Shown here in pieces: positions 26,183 to 27,511 of a stretch of DNA of 27,511 bases. The stretch's first letter is position 1. Each line of letters begins with the position of its first letter. Location of the stretch: positions 1 to 27,511 of IMG/VR virus record IMGVR_UViG_3300028130_000021; one strand, given 5' to 3'. The notes under the pieces are model-generated. The model searched no databases. It worked only from the letters and a program-made list of their open reading frames with translations, and was not told the DNA's origin. Source of the DNA: a virus. Position numbers and translations under genes: made by a program.

Positions 26183-27511
26183 ATGGATTATAAATTTTTA
26201 CAATTAAGCACATACACCACACCTGAGATAAAAGAAGTATCTAATCAGGACTGGATAGGTTACGGAGCAGATAATGATTATTTTCAATTCCTTATTGATC
26301 GTTATAATGGGTCAGCTACAAACAATGCTATTATAAACGGAATTTCTGCTATGATAGTAGGAAAGTTTTTAGATGCTACAGACTCTAGTCAAAAACCAGA
26401 AGAGTATGCACAAATGAAGTCTTTGATTTCAGAAAGTATGCAGCAAAAATTAGCTAGTGATTTAAAATTAATGGGTCAGTGTGCTATGCAGGTTATATAC
26501 AGTCAAGACCATTCTAGAATAGCCCAAGTAGAACACATACCTGTAGAAACTTTAAGAGCAGAAAAATGTAACGAAGAGGGGGAGATACCTGCTTATTATT
26601 ATTATTATGACTGGTCAGAGTATAAACAAGGAGACTATCTAGAACGTCTACCTGTGTTTGGAACGTCTAAACAAGAAATAGAAGTACTATACATAAAACC
26701 TTATAGAGCAGGATTTAAATACTATAGTCCTGTAGACTATCAAGGAGGGATTCAGTACTGTGAACTAGAAGAAGAAATAGCTAACTATCATTTAAATAAT
26801 ATAATGAACGGATTAGCTCCTAGTATGCTTCTTAATTTTAACAACGGAACTCCTACAGAAGAAGAAAGAAATATTATAGAACAAAAGATAGCTGCAAAAT
26901 ACCAGGGTACTAGTAATGCAGGAAGATTTATACTAGCTTTTAACGATTCTGCAGATTCTGCTGCAACTATGGAGACAGTACAGTTAAGTGATGCTCCACA
27001 GCAATATGAATTTTTATCTACTGAGTCAATGAAAAAAATAATGGTAGCTCACAGGGTTACTAGTCCAATTTTATTTGGAATTAAGGATATGACAGGATTC
27101 GGAAATAATGCTGACGAAATTGTTACAGCTTCAACGCTTATGGACAATACAGTTATTAGACCTTTTCAGCAGATGTTATTAAATGCTTTCGATGAAATAC
27201 TAGCTTATAACGATGTAGTGCTTAATTTATACTTTAAAACTCTACAACCTTTAGAATTTAACGATTTGTCTAATGCTACTAATCAGGAACAAATAGAAGA
27301 AGAGACAGGTCAAAAATTTAGTTTTAAAAAGATAGACGGAAAACAAGTATATGAAACTATAGAAGAAGCTGAAAACAAAGCTAACGAGATGGGATGTATG
27401 GGCTATCACGAACACGAAGAAGACGGTAAGACTTGGTATATGCCTTGTCAAACACATACTGACCTTAAAGCTCCTTGTTGGGATGGGTACGAACAAATAG
27501 GCACTAAAATT
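26183..27511 (+). CDS. Portal protein (3' partial)
   Basis: 443 codons visible and no stop before the window end. The body has portal features: ISAMIVGKFL, DLKLMGQCAMQVIYSQDHSR with AQVEHIPVETLRAEKCNEEG, the (TAT)5 Tyr run AYYYYYDWSE, PYRAGFKYYSPVDYQGGIQY, NYHLNNIMNGLAPSMLLNFN and MVAHRVTSPILFGIKD-MTGFGNNADEIV, as in HK97-type portals. The portal forms the dodecameric ring at the packaging vertex. After residue ~375, YETIEEAENKANEMGCMGYHEHEEDGKTWYMPCQTH looks like an extra Cys/His domain fused to the portal. The gene lies after the capsid, an uncommon position. Confidence 0.85.
   Translation, partial: MDYKFLQLSTYTTPEIKEVSNQDWIGYGADNDYFQFLIDRYNGSATNNAIINGISAMIVGKFLDATDSSQKPEEYAQMKSLISESMQQKLASDLKLMGQCAMQVIYSQDHSRIAQVEHIPVETLRAEKCNEEGEIPAYYYYYDWSEYKQGDYLERLPVFGTSKQEIEVLYIKPYRAGFKYYSPVDYQGGIQYCELEEEIANYHLNNIMNGLAPSMLLNFNNGTPTEEERNIIEQKIAAKYQGTSNAGRFILAFNDSADSAATMETVQLSDAPQQYEFLSTESMKKIMVAHRVTSPILFGIKDMTGFGNNADEIVTASTLMDNTVIRPFQQMLLNAFDEILAYNDVVLNLYFKTLQPLEFNDLSNATNQEQIEEETGQKFSFKKIDGKQVYETIEEAENKANEMGCMGYHEHEEDGKTWYMPCQTHTDLKAPCWDGYEQIGTKI

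Noticed and set aside
26593-26607. (TAT)5 run as an assembly artefact or phase-variable repeat
   Set aside because: It encodes five Tyr in frame within a portal region and its length is modest; changes of one unit would keep the frame.
27251-27496. Minus-strand ORF near the right end
   Set aside because: Lies wholly within the open portal frame and is hydrophobic/Phe-rich, a shadow of Glu/Lys coding sequence.

Overview
The window is one contiguous stretch of a tailed double-stranded DNA bacteriophage (or closely related prophage) that infects a member of Bacteroidota, most likely a marine flavobacterium. The evidence for the host is: strongly A/T-rich DNA; almost no Shine-Dalgarno sequences before starts; a typical Bacteroidota signal peptide ending in N-A-Q; promoter-like TAnnTTTG/TTTG elements; and several small or structural protein families I know from flavobacterial phages. 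I ran no database search, so all family names are my own recognition from the sequence. All genes but one small protein gene and one tRNA are on the + strand. Both ends of the window lie inside genes: a tail fibre is cut at its 5' end and a portal gene is cut at its 3' end.

Layout. (1) 2-3621: a long tail fibre ending in an S74 intramolecular chaperone domain, then two small proteins. (2) 3624-5217: a tightly overlapping lysis cassette with a one-TM peptide, a T7-lysozyme-like amidase, a TM/coiled-coil protein, a secreted protein and a holin. (3) 5218-11476: an A/T-only repeat spacer, then DNA metabolism and regulation. These are a NinG-like protein, a possible split ssDNA-binding pair, a DnaB/RecA-type helicase, a sigma-70-family factor, a PD-(D/E)XK protein, a RecE-like exonuclease, a ParB-domain protein and a DnaA-domain-IV-like protein, mixed with small unknown genes. 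(4) 11500-13122: small and large terminase and a zinc-ribbon peptide. (5) 13127-13487: a minus-strand island with one small gene and an initiator-like tRNA-Met. (6) 13633-14387: a run of five very small genes closed by a terminator. (7) 14504-21637: tail genes, including a probable -1 frameshifted assembly chaperone and a short tape measure. (8) 21671-27511: protease, paralogous helical proteins, scaffold, major capsid protein, tail-tube candidate and portal.

How it may work together. The early or middle genes supply replication, recombination and a phage sigma factor. Five transcription-unit starts in the terminase and structural half (upstream of 11500, 14504, 21671, 22526 and 25762) carry the same short element, CGTTATA followed by an A/T-rich stretch. 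Two of these lie just after intrinsic terminators. I propose these are the phage's late promoters, perhaps read by the phage sigma factor; this is the most interesting regulatory hypothesis in the window. The order terminase-tail-protease-scaffold-capsid-portal, with the portal after the capsid, differs from the usual terminase-portal-protease-capsid-tail order.
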